Program-made: the position numbers and the translations under genes
In this document: positions 1 to 9,811 of the stretch, piece by piece
Layout: every line of letters starts with the position of its first letter
How positions within the stretch are numbered: position 1 is the first letter of the stretch
Notes under the pieces: generated by a model
What the model was told of the DNA's origin: nothing
Seen by the model: only the letters and a program-made list of their open reading frames with translations
The model's database searches: none
Assembly (NCBI RefSeq): GCF_001905725.1
Contig: NZ_LIWB01000001.1
Location: 620,001 to 684,000, forward strand
DNA from: Streptomyces sp. CB02400
Lineage (GTDB): Bacteria > Actinomycetota > Actinomycetes > Streptomycetales > Streptomycetaceae
Direction: 5' to 3'
DNA length: 64,000 bases

Positions 1-897
<897 letters not shown>

Positions 898-901
<4 letters not shown>

Positions 902-1077
902 GTCCGGTCCCCTCCCGTGTCGGATCGCTCAAGCCCCCGGGCGAGCAGCCCGAGGAACTTCAGCTGAAAGGCTCGGTTGCACGCGCCGCATTCCCAGGCG
1001 CCGTGGCCCTGTTCGGCCGGACGCAGGTCCTCGTCCCCGCAGTAGGGGCAGTAGAACGGCGCCGCACGCTCGCTCAC
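898..1077 (-). CDS. Small zinc-ribbon protein between cysI and cysH
   Basis: A 59-aa protein with two CxxC pairs (Cys10/Cys13 in YCPYCG and Cys30/Cys33 in ECGACN), the pattern of a zinc ribbon or small iron-binding fold. The GTG start is chosen because it overlaps the cysI stop as GTGA; its own stop overlaps the cysH start as ATGA. It is therefore translated as the middle link of the sulfite/sulfate reduction chain. Its role is unknown to me: a redox partner, an assembly factor or a metal-binding accessory are all possible. A longer in-frame start exists upstream inside cysI but would break the coupling. Confidence 0.8.
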
Positions 1078-2789
1078 GACAGGGCCTCCTCGGAGGCGCG
1101 GGCCGCCCAACGGGCGAAGCGCTCGCCGTCCTCGCGCTCGGCCTGGTAGCGCTTGAGGACGCGCTCCACGTAGTCCGGCAGCTCCTCGGCCGTGACCTTC
1201 AGGCCGCGCACCTTGCGGCCGAAGCCGGGCTCCAGGCCGAGAGCGCCGCCCAGGTGCACCTGGTAGCCCTCGACCTGCTCGCCCTCGGCGTTCAGCACCA
1301 GTTGGCCCTTGAGGCCGATGTCCGCGGTCTGGATGCGGGCACAGGCGTTCGGGCAGCCGTTGAGGTTGATGGTGAGGGGCTCGTCGAACTCCGGGAGGCG
1401 CCGCTCCAGCTCGTCGATGAGCGAGGCGCCGCGCGCCTTGGTCTCGACGATGGCGAGCTTGCAGAACTCGATGCCGGTGCAGGCCATCGTGCCGCGCCGG
1501 AAGGTGGAGGGCCGGGCGGTGAGGTCCAGCGCCTCCAGGGACTCGACGAGGGAGTCGACCTGCCCCTCCTCGACGTCGAGGACGATCATCTTCTGCTCGA
1601 CCGTGGTGCGCACCCGGCCCGAGCCGTGCGTCTCCGCCAGGTCGGCGATCTTGGTCAGGACCGTGCCGTCGACGCGGCCGACGCGCGGGGCGAAGCCGAC
1701 GTAGTAGCGGCCGTCCTTCTGCCGGTGCACGCCGATGTGGTCGCGCCAGCGGCTGGTCGGCTCGGCGGGTGCGGGGCCGTCGGTCAGCTTGCGCTTCAGG
1801 TACTCGTCCTCCAGCACCTGGCGGAACTTCTCCGCTCCCCAGTCGGCGACCAGGAACTTCAGGCGGGCGCGGTTGCGCAGCCGCCGGTAGCCGTAGTCAC
1901 GGAAGATCGAGATGACGCCCTCGTAGACGTCGGGCACGTCGTCGACCGGCACCCAGGCGCCCAGGCGCACGCCCAGCTTGGGGTTGGTGGACAGGCCGCC
2001 GCCGACCCACAGGTCGAAGCCCGGCCCGTGCTCGGGGTGCTCGACGCCGACGAAGGCCACGTCGTTGATCTCGTGCACCACGTCCAGCACCGGCGACCCG
2101 GAGATCGCGGTCTTGAACTTCCGCGGCAGGTTCGAGTACGCCGGGTTGTTCAGGACCCGGCGCTTCATCTCCTCCAGCGCCGGCGTGCCGTCGATGATCT
2201 CGTCCTCGGCGATGCCCGCGACGGGGGAGCCGATCATCACGCGGGGCGTGTCGCCGCAGGCGGTGACCGTGGACAGGCCGACGGCCTCCAGGCGATTCCA
2301 GATCTCGGGGACGTCCTCGATGCGGATCCAGTGGTACTGGACGTTCTGCCGGTCGGTGATGTCGGCCGTGCCGCGCGCGAATTCCTGCGAGATCTCGCCG
2401 ATGACCCGCAACTGCGCGGTGGTCAGCGCACCGCCGTCGATACGGACGCGCAGCATGAAGTAGCTGTCGTCCAGCTCCTCCGGCTCCAGGACGGCCGTCT
2501 TCCCGCCGTCGATGCCCTGCTTGCGCTGGGTGTACAGCCCCCACCAGCGCATGCGTCCGCGCAGGTCGCTGGGGTCGATCGAGTCGAAACCGCGCTTGGA
2601 GTAGATCGTCTCAATGCGTGTCCGCACATTGAGACCGTCGTCGTCCTTCTTCACCTGCTCGTTGCCGTTGAGCGGGGTGAAGTGACCCGCGGCCCACTGT
2701 CCCTCTCCGCGGTGACGGCTCACCTTGCGGCGGGGAGTCGCGGCGGCAGGCTTCTGCGCGGCGGCAGGGTTCTGCGGGGTGGCGGCCAT
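1074..2789 (-). CDS. cysI: Ferredoxin-dependent sulfite (nitrite/sulfite) reductase
   Basis: Six-electron reduction of sulfite to sulfide in the cytoplasm. The protein is 571 aa from an ATG preceded by GAAGGACG; an upstream in-frame ATG at 2849 lacks a comparable site. The siroheme/4Fe-4S cysteines are visible as Cys437-x5-Cys443 (CTGIEFC) and Cys479-x3-Cys483 (CPNAC). Two ferrodoxin-like nitrite/sulfite reductase halves surround them. It is the first structural gene of the leftward cys operon and lies 128 bp downstream of a leader-peptide ORF. Nitrite reductase is less likely given cysH and cysC. Confidence 0.94.
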   Translation of the reverse strand: MAATPQNPAAAQKPAAATPRRKVSRHRGEGQWAAGHFTPLNGNEQVKKDDDGLNVRTRIETIYSKRGFDSIDPSDLRGRMRWWGLYTQRKQGIDGGKTAVLEPEELDDSYFMLRVRIDGGALTTAQLRVIGEISQEFARGTADITDRQNVQYHWIRIEDVPEIWNRLEAVGLSTVTACGDTPRVMIGSPVAGIAEDEIIDGTPALEEMKRRVLNNPAYSNLPRKFKTAISGSPVLDVVHEINDVAFVGVEHPEHGPGFDLWVGGGLSTNPKLGVRLGAWVPVDDVPDVYEGVISIFRDYGYRRLRNRARLKFLVADWGAEKFRQVLEDEYLKRKLTDGPAPAEPTSRWRDHIGVHRQKDGRYYVGFAPRVGRVDGTVLTKIADLAETHGSGRVRTTVEQKMIVLDVEEGQVDSLVESLEALDLTARPSTFRRGTMACTGIEFCKLAIVETKARGASLIDELERRLPEFDEPLTINLNGCPNACARIQTADIGLKGQLVLNAEGEQVEGYQVHLGGALGLEPGFGRKVRGLKVTAEELPDYVERVLKRYQAEREDGERFARWAARASEEALS

Positions 2790-2917
2790 GGTTGATACGT
2801 CCTTCGGGACAGGCGGGAATGCGGCTCTGACCTGCGCATACGTGCGCACGGATCCAAGTGCGCGTCATTGCGCGGGGAGTGAGGCGAAGAAGGGATGTCG
2901 GGCGGTGCTGGGTGCTC

Positions 2918-3001
2918 TCAGCGCGCCGGACAGATGGCGCTGGACATGCGGCCGAGGTCGACGTGCCGCCGACTCACCAAGGCGATTCCAGTTCCAGGCA
3001 T
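2918..3001 (-). CDS. Cysteine-operon leader peptide
   Basis: A 27-codon ORF ending a short distance upstream of cysI, read directly from the reverse complement. Its second half contains RRHVDLGRMSSAIC followed by PAR and a stop. The RRHVDL...C pattern recurs in short actinobacterial ORFs upstream of sulfur genes, where poly- or terminal-cysteine leader peptides are thought to sense Cys-tRNA. The ATG has no clear Shine-Dalgarno site; an internal GTG nine codons in (VSRRHVDL) is an alternative start. Regulation by attenuation is inferred from the family, not seen. Confidence 0.82.
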   Translation of the reverse strand: MPGTGIALVSRRHVDLGRMSSAICPAR

Positions 3002-3055
3002 GGCGGAAGCGTGTCATGGCGTTCTGGACACAGTCCAGCTTCGTCCAAAATTCGG

Positions 3056-3088
3056 ACACCCTTGTCTCGGAATGAGAGACAAGGGTGT
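3056..3088. terminator. Perfect 13-bp inverted repeat, probable terminator of the GNAT gene
   Basis: ACACCCTTGTCTC and GAGACAAGGGTGT are perfect inverted repeats around a 7-nt loop, placed between the GNAT stop (3129) and the cys leader peptide (3001). Read on the minus strand, the stem is followed by a short T-rich stretch, compatible with termination of the GNAT transcript. It could instead be an operator for the cys promoter. A second perfect palindrome, CTGGACACAGTCCAG, lies at 3024-3038 just upstream of the leader ATG. Confidence 0.55.
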
Positions 3089-3128
3089 GCTTGGTCACAA
3101 GCGCCGCAGGCGGTCTTGTCCGCGCTGG

Positions 3129-3701
3129 TCAGGCAGGGTAGGCCCCGGCCCACGGACCCGGCGTCGGCGCCTCCGGCTCCTCCTCGACCTTGGTGTCGAA
3201 CAGGGTGAAGCCCCGGCGCCGGTAGTTGTCCATGGCGTGCTCGCCGTCCTTGCTGCAGGTGTGCAGCCACACCCGCGTGGTCGGCTTCAGCTCCGGCCGG
3301 CGGTCCGCCAGGTCCCAGGCGCGGGCCGTGCCGTACGACAGCAGGTGCCCGCCGATGCGCCGCCCCCGGAAGGCGGGCAGCAGCCCGAAGTAGACGATCT
3401 CGACGACCCCGTCCGCCTGGGCCTCCAGCTCCACGTACCCGGCCGGCGTCCCCCGGTCGTAGGCGACCCAGGTCTCCACCTCGGGCCGGTCCAGGTGCTC
3501 CAGCCACCGCGCGTACGTCCAGCCCAGCCGGTCGGTCCAGCGGATGTCACCGCCGACCGAGGCGTACAGGAAACGGCTGAACTCGGGGGAGGGCACCTCG
3601 GAGCGGACGACCCGCACGTCCCCCTCGGGCACGGCGGCCGGAAGGAGGTCGGTGGGCGCGGTCTGCTCCAGGGACCAGGTGGTCACGGAGATGGTCGTCA
3701 T
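3129..3701 (-). CDS. GNAT family N-acetyltransferase
   Basis: A 190-aa predicted acetyl-CoA-dependent acyltransferase. The acetyl-CoA-binding motif A is visible around residues 105-125 (VYFGLLPAFRGRRIGGHLL), followed by the motif-B segment NYRRRGF near residue 165. The acceptor is not evident. The start is the ATG at MTTISVT; no strong ribosome site precedes it and the frame stays open upstream. It is monocistronic, between a secreted protein gene and the cys operon, and a hairpin lies downstream. The family is confident, the substrate is not. Confidence 0.85.
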   Translation of the reverse strand: MTTISVTTWSLEQTAPTDLLPAAVPEGDVRVVRSEVPSPEFSRFLYASVGGDIRWTDRLGWTYARWLEHLDRPEVETWVAYDRGTPAGYVELEAQADGVVEIVYFGLLPAFRGRRIGGHLLSYGTARAWDLADRRPELKPTTRVWLHTCSKDGEHAMDNYRRRGFTLFDTKVEEEPEAPTPGPWAGAYPA

Positions 3702-3796
3702 GCCGGAAAGGGAACCATCCGGCACGAGCTTCTGTCGAACGCCTGATCGGGGTGCGGACAGGTCCTGGTCCGGCAGGTCCTCGTCCGGCAGGTGTC

Positions 3797-5068
3797 CTAG
3801 TCCAGGGACCGGTCCACGGACGTCAGCGGCAGCGCGAACAGCATCCGGCCGGACTGGGACCACACGTCGCCGGTCTCCTCCCAGTAGGAAAGGGACGCCG
3901 CCGGGCCGCTCCAGCAGCGGTGGGTCTCGTCCGCGCCGCAGCGGGTGGGGCGGGCCCCGTCCGTGTCCTGCCGCCACAGCGTGCCGCGCTCGTCCGGTGT
4001 CCCGGTCATCCGGCCCAGGTACCAGCCCGACCGGTACGACAGCACACTGCGCACATCGGTCAGTTCCGTCTCGTACGCCCCGACCGGGTCCGCGTCGAGC
4101 AGTCCCGTGCGCTCCGGTTCGGTGCTGAAGGCGTACCGCCACAGCCGGGTCGGCCCGTCCTCGTCCGCGGGCACCGCCTCGCGGGTGACCAGGCTGTCGG
4201 GTGCGGTGCTGCGGTCCAGGGAGATGCCGTCCGGCCGGGGCGCGTCGGCCCCGTTCGTCCGGTAGGAGGCGACGGCCGGCAGCACGTACCGCGCCCCCGC
4301 CGCCGACCAGCCGCCGGGCACCCGCCCGACCGACGTGCCGTCCACGGTGGCCCGCTGGACCCGGCCCAGGTCGTACACGTACAGCGCGCTGTCGTCCGCC
4401 GGGCCCGCGGTGACCAGCAGTTTGTCCTGGTACCAGACCATGCCGGACACGGCGGAGCCCAGCCCGCGGTAGTCGCGGCCGCCGTCCACCGGGACGGTCA
4501 GCAGGGCCCAGGTGTAGCGGAGGTCGTCCGGGTCGCCGGCGTCCACGAAGGCGACGCGGGCGAGACCGTCCTCGGCCGGGGTGCCGGTGCTGCGGCTCCA
4601 TCCGGAGAGGATCACCCGGTGCTCGCCCCAGCGGCCGTCGTCGTCCGCGTCCCCGGAGGTGGTGACCGCGCCGGACCGCCAGCCGTCGGTGTCGGCGCCC
4701 GGCCAGCAGTACGCGTGGGTCGCGGCGGGCTCGACCGGCAGGGCCCGCCGGTCGTCGTCCGTACAGTCCTCCGCGTCGCCCAGGGAGCCGTCGGGATCGG
4801 CGAGCACGGAACCGACACCGACCGGCCGGCCCATCCCGTCGGAGAGCCGGTCCAGCGCCTCGCGCGGCACGTGGTGCTCGGTCAGCCGCAGCGGCGCGGT
4901 CTCGGCGGACGCGGTGAGCGGCTTCAGCGCCCCGGGGTCGTCGGCGTCGGTGGCCTGGGAGGCGCTGATCATGGTGGCGGCCGCGGTCAGCGCGAGGGCG
5001 GTCCCGGCCAGCGCCGCCCGCAGCGCCCTGCCCTGCCTGCGTCGGCGGTGTCTGCCGCGATGCTTCAT
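3797..5068 (-). CDS. Secreted protein of unknown function
   Basis: A 423-aa protein from an ATG preceded by GGGAGGAC. The N-terminus is Arg/His-rich (HRGRHRRRRQ) and runs into a hydrophobic signal core (LRAALAGTALALTAAATM) ending near residue 40, so it is probably exported. The rest is rich in Asp, Gly and Trp, with repeated blades such as TRLWRYAF, GTLWRQDT and SALYVYDL that suggest a beta-propeller-like fold. No catalytic motif was recognised. Four or more cysteines (for example EDCTDD, YCWPG, RCGADETHRCW) could form disulfides outside the cell. Confidence 0.75.
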   Translation of the reverse strand: MKHRGRHRRRRQGRALRAALAGTALALTAAATMISASQATDADDPGALKPLTASAETAPLRLTEHHVPREALDRLSDGMGRPVGVGSVLADPDGSLGDAEDCTDDDRRALPVEPAATHAYCWPGADTDGWRSGAVTTSGDADDDGRWGEHRVILSGWSRSTGTPAEDGLARVAFVDAGDPDDLRYTWALLTVPVDGGRDYRGLGSAVSGMVWYQDKLLVTAGPADDSALYVYDLGRVQRATVDGTSVGRVPGGWSAAGARYVLPAVASYRTNGADAPRPDGISLDRSTAPDSLVTREAVPADEDGPTRLWRYAFSTEPERTGLLDADPVGAYETELTDVRSVLSYRSGWYLGRMTGTPDERGTLWRQDTDGARPTRCGADETHRCWSGPAASLSYWEETGDVWSQSGRMLFALPLTSVDRSLD

Positions 5069-5266
5069 GACGTCCTCCCGAGACGAGCCAACTGCGTCCG
5101 GTGGTCCGAGGGTTGACCGTGGAGCAGTTGGGGTGGCCCGTACCCGGATGCTACGGCAGCCGAACGACCCGGGAGCCGAAGACCCTGCAAATATGCGAAA
5201 CAGCGACCTTCCGAGCGTGCCCCCGAGCACACCTGTACGACCCCGCGCGGTCTTGACGGACGGGGG

Positions 5267-6556
5267 TCAGGCTTCCCGCCCCGGCCGCCGCCGCCGGCCC
5301 AGCGCCGGGGCCGTCGAGTGGGGGAACAGGTCGCGCGGGTCGTCAGGGAGGACGGTCCTCACCTCGACGGTCTCCGTGAAGCGGTAGGGGCGGTGGTCCA
5401 GGAGGGGGCCCAGATAGCGGCGTACACGGGACATCTCCGCGCGGACCGTCACCGTACGGGCCGGGTCGCCGAAGACGTCCCGGGCGAGGTCCGCGGCGCT
5501 GCGCCCCGCGCGGTGCACGGCCAGCAGATACAGCAACTCGGCGTGCCGGGGGCTCAGTTCCCGGGTCCACGAGCCCGCCCCGCCGGACACCTCCACCGAC
5601 CAGCGGCGCGGCCCCCTCAGGTCCAGCACGATCCGGGACGAGGAACGTGCCACCGGTTCGTCCGCCGCCCGCACCAGCCAGCCCCCGGCCAGCGGCTCCA
5701 GCGAGCAGCGGCCCAGCGCGGACAGCCACCGCATGCCCGCCGACACCGACTTGGGCAACGCCAGCCGCTCCGTGTACGGCATCCCCGTCACCGCCGCCGT
5801 CCACCCCTGCCGGTCCACGACCAGCGCCCGCCCGTCGATCCGGGCCAGCACCGGAGCCGCCACCGCGCGCAGCCGCTCCAGCGACCGCAGATGCGTCTCC
5901 CGCAGCCGCGCCTCGGCGAGCTTGGCCACCGAGTCCACCCACGCCAGCGTGGCCGGGTGCATCGTCTCCAGCGGCCCGCTCACATCCACCACGCCGATCA
6001 GCCGTCCGTCGCGGGGATCGGTGATCGGCGCCCCGGCACACGTCCAGGTGGCGTGCGACCGTACGAAGTGCTCGGCGGCGAACACCTGCACGGGGCGCCG
6101 CGTCACCGCCGGCGTCCCCACCCCGTTGGTGCCGACGACCTCCTCGCGCCAGTCCGCGCCGATCTCGAAGCCCAGCCCGTCGGCCTTGCGCAGCACCCGC
6201 GGGCTGCCCTCCCGCCACAGCACCCGGCCCTCCTCGTCGGCCACCACCATGATGTGATGGGCGACGTCAGCGACCGACAGCAGCCCCTCCCGCAGCACCG
6301 GCAGCACCTGCCGCAGCGTCGACGACTCCCGCCGCCGCTGCACCTCCTCCCAGGACAGCAGACCGCTGCGGAAGTCGTGGTCCGGGTCCACACCACTGCG
6401 CAGCATCCGCTCCCAGGACTGCCCGATCACCGGGCGGGGGGCCACGGGCGTACGCTGCCCGGAGAGCGCGGCGGAGCGGACCTCGTCGAGCACCCGCGCG
6501 GCACGCGCGGTGTCGACGGCGGCCAGCCGCGTCACGTCCATCGGCGAGAGCGCCAC
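5267..6556 (-). CDS. GAF-domain transcriptional regulator (AcoR-like, without AAA+ domain)
   Basis: A 429-aa regulator. Residues about 85-230 form a GAF-like sensor region (GADWREEVVGTNGVGT and the conserved FAAEHFVRSHATWTCAGAPI). The C-terminus (about 330-400) looks like a winged-helix DNA-binding part similar to SARP/OmpR folds (TVTVRAEMSRVRRYLG). The GTG start is used because GGGAGGACCG sits directly upstream; the ATG five codons later is too far from it. Such regulators usually sit beside dehydrogenase genes, but no clear target is adjacent here. The effector is unknown. Confidence 0.85.
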   Translation of the reverse strand: MALSPMDVTRLAAVDTARAARVLDEVRSAALSGQRTPVAPRPVIGQSWERMLRSGVDPDHDFRSGLLSWEEVQRRRESSTLRQVLPVLREGLLSVADVAHHIMVVADEEGRVLWREGSPRVLRKADGLGFEIGADWREEVVGTNGVGTPAVTRRPVQVFAAEHFVRSHATWTCAGAPITDPRDGRLIGVVDVSGPLETMHPATLAWVDSVAKLAEARLRETHLRSLERLRAVAAPVLARIDGRALVVDRQGWTAAVTGMPYTERLALPKSVSAGMRWLSALGRCSLEPLAGGWLVRAADEPVARSSSRIVLDLRGPRRWSVEVSGGAGSWTRELSPRHAELLYLLAVHRAGRSAADLARDVFGDPARTVTVRAEMSRVRRYLGPLLDHRPYRFTETVEVRTVLPDDPRDLFPHSTAPALGRRRRPGREA

Positions 6557-6936
6557 CGGTCCTCCCGGGAAGAAAGCCTGTCAGGACTCATACTGCCGCC
6601 TGCCCCCGGCACGGACGCCCAGTACGGCCACGACAACAACAAGTTGCAACCCCTTGCAACCCTGGTGGAGAGCCCCCGACTGTTTGAAACTTGACCGACG
6701 CCGTCCCGAGCGGCGTCCACGGCTCGTAAGGGGCCTGTGCGGCGGGGGTGGTGCCGTGTCGGCGCAGCACCACCCCCGCGTCATGCCTGCGGCAGCCGGA
6801 CGGTGTGCGCGGCACGGGGTGCGGCTTGATGCGCGTCGGCGGCTGTCGGGCCGTGGGTGGCCGGTCGCGCAGTTCCCCGCGCCCCTTGGGTGGGCGTCCT
6901 TGGCCGGGATCTGGCGGGGCCCTGGGCCGGGCCCCC
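6557..6936. promoter_or_regulatory. 380-bp intergenic region with tandem TTGCAACC motif
   Basis: No gene was found here. It must hold the promoter of the GAF regulator, transcribed leftward. Two near-identical heptamers occur head to tail (TTGCAACCCC TTGCAACCC, 6643-6662 region), about 90 bp upstream of the regulator start, followed by GTTTGAAAC, an imperfect palindrome. Such spacing suggests an operator, perhaps for autoregulation. The right part contains a widespread Streptomyces intergenic repeat listed separately. Confidence 0.4.
6858..6890. repeat. Streptomyces intergenic repeat (CGCGCAGTTCCCCGCGCCCC core)
   Basis: The core CGCGCAGTTCCCCGCGCCCC, preceded by TGGCCGGT, matches from memory a short sequence scattered between genes in many Streptomyces genomes. 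It lies downstream of the AidB-like gene and could help end its transcript. Only one copy was noticed in this window. Confidence 0.6.
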
Positions 6937-8571
6937 TCAGGACACCGGTCGGGCCCGCTCCACCACCGACGCCAGGTCCAGCGTGTGCGGCAGCGTCCCG
7001 AACGCCGCGCCCCCGTCGCCGCCCAGCCGCGCCGCGCAGAACGCGTCCGCCACCTGCGGCGGCGCGTACCGCACCAGCAGCGACCCCTGGAGCACCAGCG
7101 CCAGGCGCTCCACCAGCCGCCGCGCCCGCCCCTCGACGCCCTCCAGGTCCGCCAGTTCGGTCAGCAGGTCCTTGATCGCCGCGTCCAGCCGGTGATCCGC
7201 CCCGCGCGCCCGCCCCACCTCCCGCAGACAGGCGTCCAGCGCCGCCGGCTCCCGGCGCAGCGCCCGCAGCACGTCCAGCGCCTGGACGTTCCCCGCGCCC
7301 TCCCAGATCGAGTTCAGCGGCGACTCCCGCACCAGCCGGGGCATCCCCGACTCCTCCACGTACCCGTTGCCGCCCAGGCACTCCGCCGCCTCCACCGCGA
7401 GCGGCGCGCACCGCTTGGTCACCCAGTACTTCGCCGCCGGCACCGCGATCCGCAGCAGCGCCCGCTCCTGCTCACCGCCGTCGTCGTACGCCGCCGCCAG
7501 CCGCAGCGCCAGCGTGGTGGCCGCCTCCGACTCCAGCGCCAGATCGGCCAGCACATTGCGCATCAGCGGCTTGTCGACGAGCTTCCCGCCGAACGCCTCC
7601 CGGTACGCGCAGTGGTGCACCGCCTGCGCCACGGCCTGCCGCATCAGCCCCGCCGAGCCCAGCACACAGTCCAGCCGGGTCGCCGCCACCATCCCGATGA
7701 TGGTGTGCACCCCGCGCCCTTCCTCCCCGACCCGGCGCGCCCACGTCCCGGCGAACTCGACCTCGGCCGACGCGTTGGACCGGTTGCCCAGCTTGTCCTT
7801 CAGCCGCTGGATCAGGAACACGTTGCGCGCACCGTCCTCCAGCACGCGCGGCACGAGGAAACACGTGAGCCCGCCGGGCGCCTGCGCCAGCACCAGGAAG
7901 GCGTCCGACATCGGCGCCGAGCAGAACCACTTGTGCCCGGTCAGCTCGTACGCGCCGTCCTCGGCCAGCGGCCGCGCCGCCGTCGTGTTCGCCCGTACGT
8001 CGCTGCCGCCCTGCTTCTCCGTCATGCCCATCCCGAACAGGGCACCGGGCTTCTGCCCCGGCGGCCGCAGGGCACGGTCGTAGACCGTCGACGTCAGCCG
8101 GGGCTCCCACGCCGCCGCCAGCGCCGGATCGGCGCGCAACGCGGGAACCGCCGCGTGGGTCATCGACAGCGGACAGCCGTTGCCGGCCTCGACCTGCGTC
8201 CACACCAGGAACGCCGCCGCCCGCCGCACATGCCCGCCCGGCCGCCCCCACGCCGCCGTCAGCCCCGCCGAGACGCCCTTGCCGAGCAGCCGGTGCCAGG
8301 ACGGATGGAAGTCGACCTCGTCGATCCGGTGACCGTAGCGGTCGTGGGTGCGCAGCCGCGGCGGATTCTCGTTCGCCAGCACCCCCCACTCCTGCACCTG
8401 CGCGGACCCGGCGGTCCGCCCCAGCCCCGACAGCTCGGAGCGGCCCTCGTCCAGCACGTCCGGCGCCAGATGCCGCTCGACCGCCTCCACCAGAGCCCGG
8501 TCGGCGCCGAACACGTCGTACTGCACCAGCGGGGGAGCCTGATTGGACACGGTGTGCGTGGTGCCTGCCAT
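6937..8571 (-). CDS. Acyl-CoA dehydrogenase, AidB-like
   Basis: A 544-aa flavoprotein of the acyl-CoA dehydrogenase family. The FAD/substrate region GMGMTEKQGGSDVRANTT is near residue 180, followed by the middle beta domain (LTGHKWFCSAPMSDAFLVLA). The C-terminal helical part carries ECLGGNGYVEESGMPRLVRE and the SIWEGAGNVQALD segment typical of AidB and isovaleryl-CoA-like enzymes. The start is the ATG at MAGTTHTV; the longer frame begins inside the divergent promoter. AidB proteins are linked to alkylation resistance and bind DNA, but the present role, DNA protection or acyl-CoA oxidation, cannot be decided from sequence. It is divergent from the YihY gene. Confidence 0.88.
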   Translation of the reverse strand: MAGTTHTVSNQAPPLVQYDVFGADRALVEAVERHLAPDVLDEGRSELSGLGRTAGSAQVQEWGVLANENPPRLRTHDRYGHRIDEVDFHPSWHRLLGKGVSAGLTAAWGRPGGHVRRAAAFLVWTQVEAGNGCPLSMTHAAVPALRADPALAAAWEPRLTSTVYDRALRPPGQKPGALFGMGMTEKQGGSDVRANTTAARPLAEDGAYELTGHKWFCSAPMSDAFLVLAQAPGGLTCFLVPRVLEDGARNVFLIQRLKDKLGNRSNASAEVEFAGTWARRVGEEGRGVHTIIGMVAATRLDCVLGSAGLMRQAVAQAVHHCAYREAFGGKLVDKPLMRNVLADLALESEAATTLALRLAAAYDDGGEQERALLRIAVPAAKYWVTKRCAPLAVEAAECLGGNGYVEESGMPRLVRESPLNSIWEGAGNVQALDVLRALRREPAALDACLREVGRARGADHRLDAAIKDLLTELADLEGVEGRARRLVERLALVLQGSLLVRYAPPQVADAFCAARLGGDGGAAFGTLPHTLDLASVVERARPVS

Positions 8572-8660
8572 GCCCACGAACCTACCCCGCGGTACGCCGG
8601 CCTCACCCGCCGATCCGGCCTCGGGTGAGTGCGACCTGGTACGACGGATACCTTTAGGTC

Positions 8661-9800
8661 GTGCAGCCAGCAAGTGAATCCCCCGACGAGCCCTCCGGCC
8701 GCCTCCACCGGGCCCGGGCCCTCTACCGGAACGTCTCCAAGCGCAGGACCGCCTGGCTGCTGCTGAAGGACACCGTCAACTCGTGCATGGAGTACCGCAT
8801 CCTGGGCCTGGCGGCCGAGGCGGCGTTCTTCACGCTGCTGTCGGTGCCCCCGCTGCTGCTCAGCATGATCGGCCTCCTCGGCTACGTCGACGCCTGGACC
8901 GGCGCCGACACCATCCAGAGCCTGCAGCGCAACCTCCTGGACGCCTCGCAGACGGTGCTCTCCGACCGGGGCGTGAAGGAGATCGCGGAGCCGATCCTGC
9001 GGGACGTCACCAAGGGCGGCCGGCCCGACGTGATCTCCCTCGGCTTCCTGATCGCCGTGTGGTCGGGCTCCCGCGCGGTGAACGTCTTCATCGAGACCAT
9101 CACCGTCATGTACGGCCTCGACGGCGTCCGGGGCATCGTGAAGACCCGGCTGCTGGCCTTCCTGCTGTTCATCGTGGCCCTGCTGATCGGCTCGATCGCG
9201 CTGCCGCTGATGGTGGCGGGACCGGACGCGGTCGTCCGGGTGGTGCCCTGGTCGACGACGCTCGTCCAGATCCTCTACTGGCCGGTCGTCATCCTGCTCT
9301 CCGTCGCCTTCCTGACCACGCTGTACCACGTCTCCGTGCCCGTGCGCTCCCCGTGGATCGAGGACGTGCCCGGCGCGCTGGTCGCCCTCGCCATGTGGGT
9401 GCTCGGCAGCTTCCTGCTGCGGCTCTACCTGACGAACACCGTCGAGGGACCCACGATCTACGGCTCCCTCGCGGCCCCCGTCGCCGTACTGCTGTGGATC
9501 GGTGTGTCCGCGTTCGCCGTGCTCGTCGGGGCCGCGGTCAACGCGGCCATCGACCGGGTCTGGCCGGCCGCCGCGACGGCCGCGGCCCGTGAGGCGAACG
9601 AGCGGCTGCGGCAGGCGCAGGTCGCCGAGTACGTCGCCCGCACCACCGCGGCCGGGGAGGCGGACCCCGACATGCCCTCCGAGTTCCCCGAACGCTGGTC
9701 CCGCTTCCTTCCCCCGGAGGACGTCACGGCGCGCCTGCGCACACACGTGAAGTCCACGCACCCGAGGAACGGGGAGGGGCCGGGGCACGAGGAGAAATGA
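8661..9800 (+). CDS. YihY/BrkB-family inner membrane protein
   Basis: A 379-aa polytopic membrane protein from a GTG start. Six hydrophobic segments are visible, the first around residues 50-75 (AAFFTLLSVPPLLLSMIGLL) and the last near 270-295 (PVAVLLWIGVSAFAVLVGAAVNA). The family signature includes LAAEAAFFTLLSVPP near the first helix and YGSLAAPVAVLLWI near the last. The cytoplasmic tail is charged and ends near the stop. Function in the family is unsettled; an export or envelope role is likely. A long inverted repeat follows the stop and should terminate transcription. Confidence 0.88.
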   Translation: MQPASESPDEPSGRLHRARALYRNVSKRRTAWLLLKDTVNSCMEYRILGLAAEAAFFTLLSVPPLLLSMIGLLGYVDAWTGADTIQSLQRNLLDASQTVLSDRGVKEIAEPILRDVTKGGRPDVISLGFLIAVWSGSRAVNVFIETITVMYGLDGVRGIVKTRLLAFLLFIVALLIGSIALPLMVAGPDAVVRVVPWSTTLVQILYWPVVILLSVAFLTTLYHVSVPVRSPWIEDVPGALVALAMWVLGSFLLRLYLTNTVEGPTIYGSLAAPVAVLLWIGVSAFAVLVGAAVNAAIDRVWPAAATAAAREANERLRQAQVAEYVARTTAAGEADPDMPSEFPERWSRFLPPEDVTARLRTHVKSTHPRNGEGPGHEEK

Positions 9801-9811
9801 GCCGTTTCCCA

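Noticed and set aside
2611..2868. 85-aa minus-strand ORF overlapping the cysI start as the leader peptide
   Set aside because: It overlaps cysI extensively and lacks the RRHVDL motif; the 27-codon ORF at 2918-3001 fits much better.
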